Below are positions 49,694 to 59,468 of a stretch of 64,000 bases of DNA, in pieces; position 1 is the stretch's first letter; each line of letters starts with the position of its first letter. The stretch spans positions 496,001 to 560,000 of the forward strand of contig JAFEKX020000001.1 in NCBI GenBank assembly GCA_016893485.2, given 5' to 3'. Under the pieces are notes generated by a model. That model did not search any database. It was not told where the DNA came from and saw nothing but the letters and a program-made list of their open reading frames with translations. Source of the stretch: Streptomyces sp. P3 (GTDB lineage: Bacteria; Actinomycetota; Actinomycetes; Streptomycetales; Streptomycetaceae). The translations under genes and the position numbers were made by a program.

Positions 49694-50633
49694 GTGGCCC
49701 GTACGACCGACTCCGATCTGGCCCCGCACGAACTGCGCGTCCTGGTGGCGGTCGCGGAGACCGGCGGCTTCTCGGCCGCCGCCGGGACACTCGGCCTGAC
49801 GCAGTCCGCGGTCTCCCACTCGGTGCGCGGCAGCGAACGCAAGATCGGGGCGGTCCTCTTCGAACGCGGTCGCGCGGGGCCCGCCCCACTCCAGCAGGAG
49901 AGAAGGCCATCGCGCACGCCCGCCGCATCCTGCGCCTGCTGGACGTCCTGACCGCCGAGGCGCGCGGTGCGGCCCGGTCCGGGGTCGCGGAAGGGCCGTT
50001 GCGGATCACGGCCTTCCGCAGCGCGGCTCTCCACCTGCTGCCGCCCGCGCTCCAGCGGCTGCGCGCCCGCCATCCCGGCATCGAACCGCGGGTGCGGATC
50101 GTGCGCGAGGTGGGGCGCGGTACCGCCGGCGAAGTGGCCGACGGGAAAGCCGACATCGCCATCGCCACGCTGGGCGGCTCCGCGCCGCTTCCACCGGGAC
50201 TGGTCGCGAGCGGACTCTTCGAGGAGCCGTACGCCCTGGTGCACGCGCCCGGTCACGCCGCACCGCGCTCGCTGCCGTTGGTCGACTGGGCCGAGAACTG
50301 CGGCTCCCGCACCCGCGGCTGGTGGGCCGCGCAGGACTGGATCCCCAGGCCGGCGTCGAGGCCGAGGACGACGGAGCGGTGCTGTCCCTGGTGAGCGCGG
50401 GCCAGGGCATGGCGATCATGCCCGCGCTCTCCCTGGCTGGCGGAGCACCGGCCTCGGTCGATGTCGTCGATCTCGGTCCCGACGGCCCGACACGGCAGGT
50501 CGGCTACGTCACCACCGCCGAACTGGCGGGATCCACGGTCGTACGCGCCCTGGTGCGGGAACTTCGCGCCACGGTCCCCCAGGGTGTCGGCCTCCCCGGC
50601 GGCTGGGCCGGGCCCAAACCGTCGAGGCTGTGA
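49694..50633 (+). CDS. LysR-family transcriptional regulator
   Basis: About 313 residues from GTG 49694 (GAGGTGAG upstream). The winged helix is VAETGGFSAAAGTLGLTQSA (VSHSVRGSERKIG follows). A break near 49890 leads to the effector domain: EGPLRITAFRSAALHLLPPA, RHPGIEPRVRIVREVGRG, DGKADIAIATLGG, LFEEPYALVHAPGH; a second break near 50340 leads to GAVLSLVSAGQGMAIMPALS. It is divergent from the oxidoreductase gene. The inducer is unknown. Confidence 0.88.
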
Positions 50634-50729
50634 CAACGTGGCCGAATGGCGTTCTCGCCGTGGACGACGAGCGAACTGTCAGGATCGCGAATCTGTCGTG
50701 AAGGGGCAGATCGGGGGCACCCCACCAGT

Positions 50730-51858
50730 ATGACGACAGGTGTGACGCTCGGGGTCGAAGAAGAGTTTCTGCTGCTCGATCGCGCGACGGGCCTGCCCAC
50801 GCCGCGCATCGGCGAGGTCCGTGCCGCCGCGGGACACGAGCCCGGGGTGCGGCGGGAGGACATCGACACCGAACTGCTCCAGGCGCAGCTGGAGGTCGCT
50901 ACGCCGGTGTGTTCCGACCTCGACGAGGTCGCCGCGCACCTCACCCGGTTCCGGCGTGCGGTGGGAGGCGCCGCCCACCGCGCGAACTGCCTGCTGGCGG
51001 CGACCGGTGGCGCGCCGCGGGCGGCGCGCCGCCGGTGCCTGTCACCGCGAAGGAGCGCTACCGGACCATGCGGGCCGAGGCGGCTCGGCTGGTCGACGAG
51101 CAGCTGATCTGCGGCATGCACGTCCATGTCGCCGTACCCGACCGGCAGGCCGGTGCCGCCGCGCTGGGCCGGTTGAGACCCTGGCTGCCGGTGCTGGTGG
51201 CCCTGGGCGCCAACTCCCCGTTCTGGGAAGGGCGGGACACCGGTTTCGCGAGCTGGCGCACCGTGGTCTTCGGCCGCTGGCCGGTCAGCGGCTCGCCACC
51301 GTTCTTCACCGGCGCCGCGCACTACGAAGAGCTGGTGACCTCGCTGCTGGCCACCGGCGTCGTGTCCGACCGGGGACAGCTGTACTGGCATGCCCGGCTG
51401 TCCGACGACTACCCGACGTTGGAGGTACGCGCCCCCGATGTCCAGGTGGACGTCGCGAGTGCCGTCACCCTCGCCGGCCTCACCCGCGCGCTGGTGGTGA
51501 CCGCACTGCGCGAGGAGGGTCGCGATCTGCCCGCCCTGACCCCCTCGCCCGAGATTCTGCAGGCCGCTGGATGGCACGCGGCGCGCCGCGGCCTGAGCGC
51601 GGATCTGGTCGACCCCTTACCGCCACGTCCGCGCCGGCGGCCGCCGTGGTGGGCGCCATGCTCGAGCGCCTCACACCCGCGCTCGAGGAACTCGGGGACG
51701 TCGACCGGGTGACCTCGGGCGTTCAGCAACTGCTCGACCAGGGGACGGGGGCCGCACGGCAACGTGCCGCGCTCGCGAAAGGCGGCACGGAGGCGCTGTT
51801 GGACCTGATCGCGCCCCAGCCCACGCACCCTGCCAGCTCGGTGAGCACCGGGAGCTAG
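50730..51858 (+). CDS. Carboxylate-amine ligase, YbdK/GCS2 type
   Basis: About 376 residues from ATG 50730. Glutamate-cysteine-ligase type 2 motifs: [40 protein letters not shown], then after a break near 51020 [20 protein letters not shown] (the G-M-H-V-H-V metal region), [33 protein letters not shown], and [21 protein letters not shown] second break near 51620 leads to the C-terminal helix. It forms an amide from a carboxylate and an amine with ATP; weak gamma-glutamylcysteine synthesis is known for YbdK. Actinobacterial genomes carry many paralogues. Confidence 0.9.
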
Positions 51859-51933
51859 CAATCGGCGTCGCCAGCCGCCTGCCCGCCCCGCCACCCCGGG
51901 CTCCGCTCGGTCCGGTGCAGCCGGCGTCACCTG

Positions 51934-53167
51934 TCAGGCGTCGCCACCTGTCTGGGTCTGAGACGTCGTCGGCACGGGCTCCGACGAGGTCCGGGTCGGT
52001 GAGGACGTGATCAGTGTGGAGCTGCCGGTATCGCGGTCCGTGAAGCCCGCGAGGAGGGCGAGCCCGAGGCCGGCGGCGGCGAGCGTCGCGCCGACCAGGG
52101 CCGGTGAGGCCCAGCCCCAGCCGGCCGAGATGGCCAGGCCGCCGAGCCAGGCGCCGCCGGCGTTGGCGAGGTTGAAGGCGGAGTGGTTGGAGGCCGCGGC
52201 CATCGTCGGGGCGTTCTTCGCCTTGGCCATGAGCAGCATCTGCACGGGGGTGGTGACCAGGGCGCCCATCGCGCCCATGAAGGCGAGGGTCACCAGGGCG
52301 GGGACGGTGCTGTGGACGGTGAAGTAGAAGGCCAGGAGCGTCGCGCCGAGCAGGAAGAGGCCGCCGTACAGCGTCGGGCGCAGGGCCCGGTCCGTCAGCG
52401 GGCCCGCGACCAGGGTGCCGAGCGTCATGCCGATGCCGTAGAGCGCGAGGACCCAGGTCGTGGAGGCGTCGGAGAGGCCGGTCAGGTGGGTCAGGATCGG
52501 GACCAGGTAGCTGTAGACGGCGAAGAAGCCGCCGAAGCCGACGACGGCGGTGGCCAGGCCGAGGGCGACCTGCCGGTTGCCCATCGCCCGCAGCTCGTGC
52601 CGGATGCCGGCCTGGTCGCTGCGGGGCTGATGGGGACGAAGACGGCCAGCGCGACGATTGCGACCAGGCCGATGACGGCGACGGCGCAGTAGGCGTACCG
52701 CCAGCCGAGCTGCTGCCCGAGGGCGGTGCCGGCCGGGACGCCGACGATGTTGGCGACGGTGAGTCCGAGGAACATCCTCGACACGGCCCGCCCGGCTCGT
52801 TCGGGGCGACCAGCCGGGAGGCGACGACAGCTCCCACGCCGAACAGCGCTCCGTGGGGCAGGCCCGCCAGGAACCGGGCGGCGAACAGCAGGCCGAAGTT
52901 CGGAGCCAGAGCGGAGGCCACGTTGCCGATCACGAACAACGCGGACAACAGCAGCAGGAGCCGTTTGTGGGCGATGCGCGCCCCGATGCCCGTCAGGACG
53001 GGTGCCCCGACGACGACACCGAGCGCGTAGGCGGAGACGAGGTTGCCGGCGTGCGGCACGGACACGCCGACTCCGTCGGCGATCTGGGGCAGCAGTCCCA
53101 TGGTGGCGAACTCGGTCGTACCGATTCCGAACGCGACGAGGGCAAGGGCCAGCAGGGCCAGTGGCAT
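51934..53167 (-). CDS. MFS transporter, AraJ/DHA1 type
   Basis: About 412 residues from ATG 53167. Twelve helices are expected: LLALALVAFGIGTTEFATMG, AGNLVSAYALGVVVGAPVLT, LAGLPHGALFGVGAVVAS. Breaks near 52800 and 52630 separate these from AVSRMFLGLTVANIVGVPAG and MGNRQVALGLATAVVGFGGF. The C-terminal tail is Thr/Ser-rich. It resembles AraJ/YdhP-like sugar or drug efflux proteins (G-I-G-T-T-E-F motif). It is downstream of, and convergent with, the YbdK gene. Confidence 0.88.
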
Positions 53168-53380
53168 GGAGCGCGAGTACCTTTCGCGGGCGGTGGGCTG
53201 CGTACGGATGCGGATGAAGCGGGCCGGACCGTCGGAGGTCCCGTCGCCCTATTTCTGTAGCCTGTCGCGTCGGCCACCGTTGCCCGATGCGCCCTTGCGG
53301 GCAGGGAGAGTCTACGAACTGTTCAGCCGCGGGACGTACTCACGCATTCCAAGATCCGCCGACGCGAAGCATGGCCTGCG

Positions 53381-54331
53381 TCACAGTCGACCCGTCGCCC
53401 CGTCGCTTGGTGGCGAGCATCCCCTCCGGTCCGCCGACCGGTGTTCACACGCCCGCGTTCCCCTGCTCCGCTCGACCGGGATCCACAGCTGGGAGTGGGT
53501 CTCCTCGCCGAGCTCCACCGGCTGCGTCAGCAGGAGTTCCGGACCGGGCCGGCTCGTGTACGGGTTCGAGGGGAACCACTGGGTGAACACGTCACGCCAC
53601 AGTTCCTGGAGCGCGGTCGGATAGGGCCCGTCGTTGTCGAAGACCGCCCAGGTCCCGGCCGGCACGTCGAGGGCGTCGAGTTCCCCGACGGCCGTCTCGG
53701 GGCCGGTGGCCACGCCGATCCAGTAGTCCGCCCCGTCGCCCTCCTCCCGGCCGTCGGTCAGGTACACCGCCGCCGACAGAATTCCCTCCGGCTCCCGGTC
53801 GCCCAGTTCCTTCATCCGTACGATCGCCTGCTCGTCCAGGGTTTCCAGGTGCGCCGCGGCTGCCTCGTTGACCCCCTCGTGCACGAGCGGGACCCGGGCC
53901 TTGCTGCCGACGACCCGGAACGCTTCCTTCTCCACGATCCGGTACCGCATGGTCGTACTGCCTTCGACGACGACGCGGAAGGACATGCGGGGCTGCGCCG
54001 TGAGCAGCGCACCCGTGCGGCGAGCCTCGGCCGGCCCGATGCCGTGCACCGACCGGAAGGCCCGGGCGAAGGCCTCGCCCGAGCCGTAGCCATAGCGCAC
54101 CGCGACATCGAGCAGCGTGTGTTCACCGGCCAGCACCTCGGCCGCGGCGAGCGTCATCCTTCGGCGCCGCACGTAGACGGGCAGGGGCATCCCGGCGAGG
54201 GCGGAGAACAGCCGCCGGAAGTGGTACTCCGACACCGCGGCGATCCGGGCCGCCTCGGCAACGTCGAGCTCGCGGTCGAGGCGGGCCTCCAGGTGGTTCA
54301 GCGCCTCGTTCAGCCGCTCCAGCACGGGCAT
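53381..54331 (-). CDS. AraC regulator with GyrI-like effector domain
   Basis: An intact 316-residue protein. The N-terminal AraC double helix-turn-helix includes ELDVAEAARIAAVSEYHFRR and TLLDVAVRYGYGSGEAFARA. The C-terminal GyrI/Rob-like ligand domain includes EKEAFRVVGSKARVP, YWIGVATGPET, VPAGTWAVFDNDGPYPTALQ and GPELLLTQPVELG. Such proteins bind hydrophobic cationic compounds and activate detoxification genes. The last ~25 residues (after LWIPVERS) are Arg-rich and may be non-native read-through. It is divergent from the serine hydrolase gene at 54445. Confidence 0.9.
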   Translation of the reverse strand: MPVLERLNEALNHLEARLDRELDVAEAARIAAVSEYHFRRLFSALAGMPLPVYVRRRRMTLAAAEVLAGEHTLLDVAVRYGYGSGEAFARAFRSVHGIGPAEARRTGALLTAQPRMSFRVVVEGSTTMRYRIVEKEAFRVVGSKARVPLVHEGVNEAAAAHLETLDEQAIVRMKELGDREPEGILSAAVYLTDGREEGDGADYWIGVATGPETAVGELDALDVPAGTWAVFDNDGPYPTALQELWRDVFTQWFPSNPYTSRPGPELLLTQPVELGEETHSQLWIPVERSRGTRACEHRSADRRGCSPPSDGATGRL

Positions 54332-54444
54332 CCGTCCCTAGGTGTGGAATTGATTGTGCGGGTGACTCCTCCGCGCCCTGCCCGACAGAAGCCGTACGGG
54401 AACTGTCGGGCCGCGAGTCTCGGCCCTGCCTGAGGCTTGCGCAC

Positions 54445-55560
54445 ATGAATGATCTCAAGGGGTGGTGCGAGCCGCGGTTCGCCGCGGTCGAGGCGGCCTT
54501 CGCGGCTTCGCTCGGCAAGGACGATGTGGGCGCCTCGGTCGCCGTCCACCTCGAAGGCGAGCCGGTGGTGGACCTCTGGGGCGGCTACGCCGACGCGGAC
54601 CGCACGGTCGGCTGGGAGCGCGACACGCTCACGGGCGTGAACTCGACGACCAAGAACATGACCGCCCTCTGCGCACTCCTCCTGGCCGACCGGGGCCTGC
54701 TCGATCTGTCCGCACCGGTCGCCGCCTACTGGCCCGAGTTCGCGGCGGCAGGCAAGGAGGGTCTGCTCGTTCGCCATGCGCTGTCCCACACCGCGGGTCT
54801 GCCCGACCTGCCCGGGCTGACGGCGGTCGAGGACCTCTACGACTGGCGGCGTGTGACGGCGGAGCTGGCCGCGCAGACCCCCGAATGGGAACCAGGCACC
54901 GCCGCCGGGTATCACGCGCTCACCTTCGGGTTCCTGGTCGGTGAGATCGTCCGCCGCGTCACGGGCCGCAGCCTCGGTGACTTCTTCGCCGAGGAAGTGG
55001 CCGGACCGCTGGGCGCGGACTTCCACATCGGGCTCTCCGCCGCCGACGACCACCGCGTCGCACCGCTCATCCCGCCGCCGTCGGAAACCGAGGAGTTCAC
55101 CGCCGGCGCGCCGCTCGGACCGGACGGCACACGCCGGGAGCACACCGGTGTCGCGGTCCGGGTCAGGGACGCCAACTCCGTTGCCTGGCGCCGTGCGCAG
55201 CTGCCCGCGGTAAACGGGTTCGGCAACGCCCGCTCCGTCGCCCTCGTCCAGTCGGTCCTGGCGAACCGGGGTTCCGCCGGTGGGGTGCGGTTGCTGTCTC
55301 CCGAGGGCTGCGAGCCCGCGTGGCGGGAGGTGTTCCGCGGCGAGGACCGGGTGCTGCGGACCCCGATGTCCTGGACCGTGGGCTTCGGGAAGTTCGGCAA
55401 CACCTTCGGCTGGGGCGGCTGGGGCGGTTCCCTGGTCGCGAGCGATCCCGACGCACGGCTGACGGTGGCCTACGTGATGAACCAGATGATCGACCGGGAG
55501 CGGCAGGAGGACAACCGCGGCATGGAGATCATCATGGCCGCGTACAGCGGACTCCGGTGA
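54445..55560 (+). CDS. Serine hydrolase, beta-lactamase class C/EstB family
   Basis: An intact 371-residue protein from ATG 54445. Ser67-x-x-Lys70 is in GVNSTTKNMTALCALLLADR. HALSHTAGLPDLPG and EPGTAAGYHALTFGFLVGEI (Tyr region) follow, then NGFGNARSVALVQSVLANRG and FGWGGWGGSLVASDPDARL (the K/H-x-G-equivalent loop). There is no signal peptide, so it is a cytoplasmic esterase rather than a penicillinase. It may be controlled by the divergent AraC-GyrI gene 113 bp away. Confidence 0.9.
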   Translation: MNDLKGWCEPRFAAVEAAFAASLGKDDVGASVAVHLEGEPVVDLWGGYADADRTVGWERDTLTGVNSTTKNMTALCALLLADRGLLDLSAPVAAYWPEFAAAGKEGLLVRHALSHTAGLPDLPGLTAVEDLYDWRRVTAELAAQTPEWEPGTAAGYHALTFGFLVGEIVRRVTGRSLGDFFAEEVAGPLGADFHIGLSAADDHRVAPLIPPPSETEEFTAGAPLGPDGTRREHTGVAVRVRDANSVAWRRAQLPAVNGFGNARSVALVQSVLANRGSAGGVRLLSPEGCEPAWREVFRGEDRVLRTPMSWTVGFGKFGNTFGWGGWGGSLVASDPDARLTVAYVMNQMIDRERQEDNRGMEIIMAAYSGLR

Positions 55561-55653
55561 CAACTCACGCCCCTGGGGGCGGAGTTGGTCCAGATGCGTC
55601 CTTGCGGGATCTCTTGACGCCGACGAACGCTGTCATGCACACACCTTGACCTT

Positions 55654-55669
55654 ATTGGTCTAGACTTTT
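55654..55669. promoter_or_regulatory. DasR-like dre site
   Basis: ATTGGTCTAGACTTTT contains TGGTCTAGAC of the known DasR consensus (A-C-TGGTCTAGACCA-C-T). It overlaps a possible promoter (TTGACC upstream) about 100 bp before the RlpA-lectin gene. Confidence 0.65.
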
Positions 55670-55764
55670 ACTTTCTAGTGGTCAACTCCCCTCGGCGCAC
55701 GCCCAGTTGAGGCTGTGCCCTCTTCGGCGCGCGCCGAACCGCTCGAAAGGGCCCCGCCACCCCG

Positions 55765-56582
55765 ATGACCACTCGTTCCCCCTCCCCCGCCTCGCGTTAC
55801 GCGGCACCCCCGTCCTCGCGATGCTCGCCCTGCTGACCGGCCTCCTCACCGCGGCACCGGCCGCCGCGGCGACCGGCTCCATCACGGGGCTGGCCGGCAA
55901 GTGCCTCGACGTCGCCGGAGCCAACTCCGCGGACGGCACACCAGTCCAGCTCTACGACTGCAACGGCACCGGCGCCCAACAGTGGACGGTCGGCACCGAC
56001 AACACCGTTCGCGCGCTGGGCAAATGCCTCGACGTCACCGGCAACTCGACCGCCGACGGCGCCAAGATCCAGCTGTGGAGCTGCAACGGCGGCGCGAACC
56101 AGCGCTGGACCGTCACCGCCGCGAACGACATCGTCAACCCGGCCGCGAACAAGTGCCTCGACGTCTCCGACAACTCCTCCGCCAACGGGGCGCGCATCCA
56201 GCTCTGGACCTGCACCGGAGGAACCAACCAGAAGTGGAACGCCCCCGCGCAGCAGTCGGGAGAGCAGTGCTGGGCGACGCACTACGGCCCCCAGCCCGCC
56301 GGCGCCCTCACGGCCAGCGGCGAGGTCTTCGACAACAACGCGGACACGGCGGCCACTTCGCTCTCGCGCCAGCCCCAACTGCCCTTCGGCACCCGGGTCC
56401 AGGTCACCAATGTCGCCAACGGCCGCTCCCTGACCGTACGGATCAACGACCGCGGGACGTTCGCCCAGACCCCGCAGGAACCGAAGTGCCTCGATCTCAC
56501 CGACGGCGCCTTCGGCCGCCTCGGCGGCGTCCTCGACCCGGACGCCGGACACATCGTCGTCACCCAGACGGTCCTGGGCTGA
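55765..56582 (+). CDS. Secreted ricin-type lectin plus RlpA-like double-psi beta-barrel protein
   Basis: About 272 residues. ATG 55765 with a frame break near 55795 gives the signal peptide (LRGTPVLAMLALLTGLLTAA). The beta-trefoil lectin has three repeats with Q-x-W motifs (GKCLDVAGANSADGTPVQLY, AQQWTV, NQRWTV, NQKWNA). The C-terminal barrel has CWATHYGPQPAGALTASGEV, LPFGTRVQVTNVANGRSLTV and INDRGTF, as in RlpA/expansin-like proteins (Asp of the catalytic or binding site in NDRG). It probably binds and loosens chitin or cell-wall polysaccharide. It is followed by a GH19 gene with the same lectin. Confidence 0.85.
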
Positions 56583-56669
56583 CGCCCGCGGCCCGCCCGG
56601 CTCGCGTACCGGACGGCCGACGCAGACCGACCGCCCTCGTCCGCCCCTCGACCACAGGAGCAAAGCCCC

Positions 56670-57811
56670 ATGGACACCCCCACTTCACGCCGAGTCCCCA
56701 CAGACTCACGGCGCTGAGCAGACTGACCCTCGTCATGCTGCTCGCCGCGGCCCTGTCCGCCCTGTTCACCATCGCCCCCGCCCGTGCGGCGGACGGCCGG
56801 ATCACCGGCCTGGCCGGCAAGTGCGTCGACGTCGCCGGGGCGAGCCCCGCCAACGGGACCGCCGTACAGCTCTACGACTGCAACGGCACCAGCGCCCAGA
56901 CCTGGTCCAACCCCGGTGACGGAACGCTGCGCGCGCTCGGCAAGTGTCTGGACGTCACCTCCGGCGGCACGGCGGACGGCACGACGGTCCAGCTCTACGA
57001 CTGCAACGGCAGCGCCGCCCAGAAGTGGGCCGTCAGCTCGGCGAACGACATCGTCAACCCGCAGGCCAACAAGTGCCTGGACGTCACCGGCAACAACTCC
57101 GCCAACGGCACCCGGCTCCAGATCTGGACCTGCTCGGGCGCCGCCAACCAGAAGTGGACCGCCCCGGCGAGCGGCGGCGGCACCACGCCGTCCGGCTTCG
57201 TCGTCAGTGAGGCCCAGTTCAACCAGATGTTCCCGAGCCGGAACGGCTTCTACACCTACCAGGGCCTGACCGCCGCCCTGTCCGCCTACCCCGGCTTCGC
57301 CAAGACCGGCTCCGACACGGTCAGGAAGCAGGAGGCCGCCGCCTTCCTCGCCAACGTCAACCACGAGACCGGCGGCCTCGTCTACGTCGTCGAGCAGAAC
57401 ACCGCCAACTACCCCCACTACTGCGACACGAGCCAGTCCTACGGCTGCCCGGCCGGACAGGCCGCCTACTACGGACGCGGACCCATCCAGCTGTCCTGGA
57501 ACTTCAACTACAAGGCCGCGGGCGACGCGTTGGGCATCGACCTCCTCAACAACCCCTGGCTGGTGCAGAACGACTCGGCCGTCGCCTGGAAGACCGGCCT
57601 GTGGTACTGGAACACCCAGTCCGGCCCGGGCACGATGACCCCGCACAACGCCATGGTCAACGGCGCCGGGTTCGGCCAGACCATCCGTTCCATCAACGGC
57701 TCCCTGGAGTGCGACGGCCGCAACCCCGCGCAGGTCCAGAGCCGCGTCGACGCCTACAACCGCTTCACCTCCATCCTCGGCGTCAGCCCCGGCAGCAACC
57801 TCTACTGCTGA
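56670..57811 (+). CDS. Secreted GH19 chitinase with N-terminal ricin-type lectin
   Basis: About 381 residues from ATG 56670. A break at 56696-56699 (CCCC for CCCCC) precedes the signal peptide (LTLVMLLAAALSALFTIAPA). The beta-trefoil lectin (GKCVDVAGASPANGTAVQLY, three Q-x-W repeats) is followed by a Gly/Thr linker and a GH19 domain: EAQFNQMFPSRNGFYTYQGL, FLANVNHETGGLVYVVEQ (catalytic Glu), YYGRGPIQLSWNFNYKAAGD and MVNGAGFGQTIRSINGSLEC. It hydrolyses chitin with inversion. It lies 87 bp after the RlpA-lectin gene and is probably co-transcribed under the DasR-like site. Confidence 0.92.
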
Positions 57812-57835
57812 CACTCGCCCTGGGGGCCGCCTGAC

Positions 57836-57869
57836 GCGAGGGCCGGTTCATCCGCGAACCGGCCCTCGC
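57836..57869 (+). terminator. Perfect hairpin after GH19 gene
   Basis: GCGAGGGCCGGTTC (57836-57849) and GAACCGGCCCTCGC (57856-57869) form a 14-bp perfect stem with a 6-base loop, 24 bp past the chitinase stop. It closes the chitinase operon. Confidence 0.85.
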
Positions 57870-57970
57870 GCCACACCTGCACCTGTGCCCAGAAGCCCGG
57901 CCCGGCGGCGCCCGCCCGGGAAGATCTCGACAGCAGCCATGACGGCACCCCTGCCACTAGAATTGGTGTC

Positions 57971-58155
57971 ATGACTGCCATCACCCTGCGCATCCCGGAC
58001 GCCATGGACAAACAACTGCGCGTCGCCGCCGCGGACGCCGCGTCCCTGAACGACTACATCGTGCGAGCCGTACGACGTCAGATGACCCTCGACGCCGCAC
58101 GCAAACTCGCCTCCGTCGCCCCCTCGACCTGGCGGGCGAAGGCGACACCCTGTGA
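57971..58155 (+). CDS. Ribbon-helix-helix antitoxin
   Basis: About 61 residues from ATG 57971: MTAITLRIPDAMDKQLRVAA, then SLNDYIVRAVRRQMTLDAAR, a typical Arc/MetJ-like DNA-binding antitoxin. A break at 58119-58123 (five C, six needed) restores the end LDLAGEGDTL with TGA overlapping the toxin start (GTGA). It would bind the toxin and repress the operon. Without the repair the frame runs on with Arg-rich sequence. Confidence 0.8.
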
Positions 58156-58463
58156 GCATCCGGAAGGGCGACGTCTGGGACGTCGACACCGGCAAGGGAA
58201 CCCGCACCGTTCTCGTCGTCAGCCTCGACGGACTCGCCGACGCCTACGGCGCTGTCCTGGTGCTGGTCCTGCACGCCCCGGCCCAGCACCCCGACACGGC
58301 GATGAGCGTGCACCTGACCGCCCCGGTCGACGCCTCCGCCGTCGCCGTCAACCTCCTCCAGCTCTCCACGCTCCGCTTCGAGACCGGCACCCCGCACGGC
58401 AACATCGGTCCCGAACAGCAGGAACTCGTCGACAACGCCCTCCGCGCCGTCCTCGACCTGTAA
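58152..58463 (+). CDS. PemK/MazF-like toxin
   Basis: An intact 103-residue protein: MSIRKGDVWDVDTGKGTRTV (G-D-V-W at the start of the SH3-like barrel), VLHAPAQHPDTAMSVHLTAP, VAVNLLQLSTLRFETGTPHG (L-R-F/L-x-x region), and a C-terminal helix EQQELVDNALRAVLDL. MazF-like proteins are sequence-specific endoribonucleases. It overlaps the antitoxin stop, the usual organisation of a type II pair. Confidence 0.8.
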   Translation: MSIRKGDVWDVDTGKGTRTVLVVSLDGLADAYGAVLVLVLHAPAQHPDTAMSVHLTAPVDASAVAVNLLQLSTLRFETGTPHGNIGPEQQELVDNALRAVLDL

Positions 58464-58537
58464 GCCCCACTCGACCGGGACAGCAGGTGGCCTACGGCGC
58501 GGCAGGACGTCCTTCCCTCAGGCACCGAGCTCGGCTC

Positions 58538-59214
58538 TCAGCGCAGTCGACGCGCCCGCAGCACCACGTCGTCGGTGTGGTGCGCACCGGCGCCGCCGTC
58601 AGGTGCCACGCGCGGCCGCTGCTCGTCCACCTCCACCCTCCAGTCGTCGTCGAGCAGAGCGGCGACCATGGAGGGCCAGACGTAGTCGGCCGGGTCGAAG
58701 GCGGCATCGTGCTCATGCCGGGTGTCCATCCCCGCGTGGTGCACGAGCAGCAGCACGCCACCGGGCGCGACGGCCGCGAGCAGCGCTCGCTCGGCCGCGG
58801 CGTCGGGTGTCCGCAGCAGCGCCGGGTACTGCGCGGAGACCAGGTCGAAGGAGGCCGGGGAAGCGCCGCCTCCGCCAGTCCGGCGTGTACCCAGCGGACG
58901 GTGACACCGGCGTCCCGTGCGTGCCCCGCGGCCCGCTCCAGTGCCACGCCCGAGACCTCGAGCGCGGTCACCTCCCAGCCGCCGCGCGCGAGCCAGACGG
59001 CGTCCGCGCCCTCGCCACAGCCGACGTCCAGCACCCGTCCGCGCGGGAGCCCGGCGACCTCGGCCACGAGCGCGCCATTGGGCCGGCCGCTCCACAGTTG
59101 CTGTCGGTCCGCGTAGCGGTTGTCCCACTCCGCCCGGACCTCGGGGTCCCCGACGTATGCGTCGGCGGACAAGGACGTCTCGGGCGCGGAAGATCCTGCG
59201 ATGTTGTCAGTCAC
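58538..59214 (-). CDS. Class I SAM-dependent methyltransferase
   Basis: About 225 residues from GTG 59214. Motif I is RGRVLDVGCGEGADAVWLAR, with EWDNRYADRQQLWSGRPNG before it and GWEVTALEVSGVALERAAGH after it (the SAM-binding acidic residue). A break near 58858 leads to FDLVSAQYPALLRTPDAAAE and APGGVLLLVHHAGMD. The family resembles UbiE/thiopurine-type small-molecule methyltransferases. The substrate is unknown, and neighbours do not help. Confidence 0.85.
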
Positions 59215-59468
59215 CGGCCCACGGTCACCCACCAGGCCCTGGCCACGCCACTCTCGTTGCTGCTCCGGCAAAAACGCGGGCTCCCGCGAGGATCAGCGAC
59301 GGGTCATCGTTCAAGCGGGCCAACTGCTCGGGGTGTCGGAGCAGGACCGGCACGGAGTTGTGTTGATCGGTCGACGGGACAGCAGGCCGCGGGTAATCTC
59401 CCACAGGCCGTCGCTCCCCACGTTCCGGGAACGCCGCCATCTGCCGGTCTCCGCACGGAGGGCACTCC

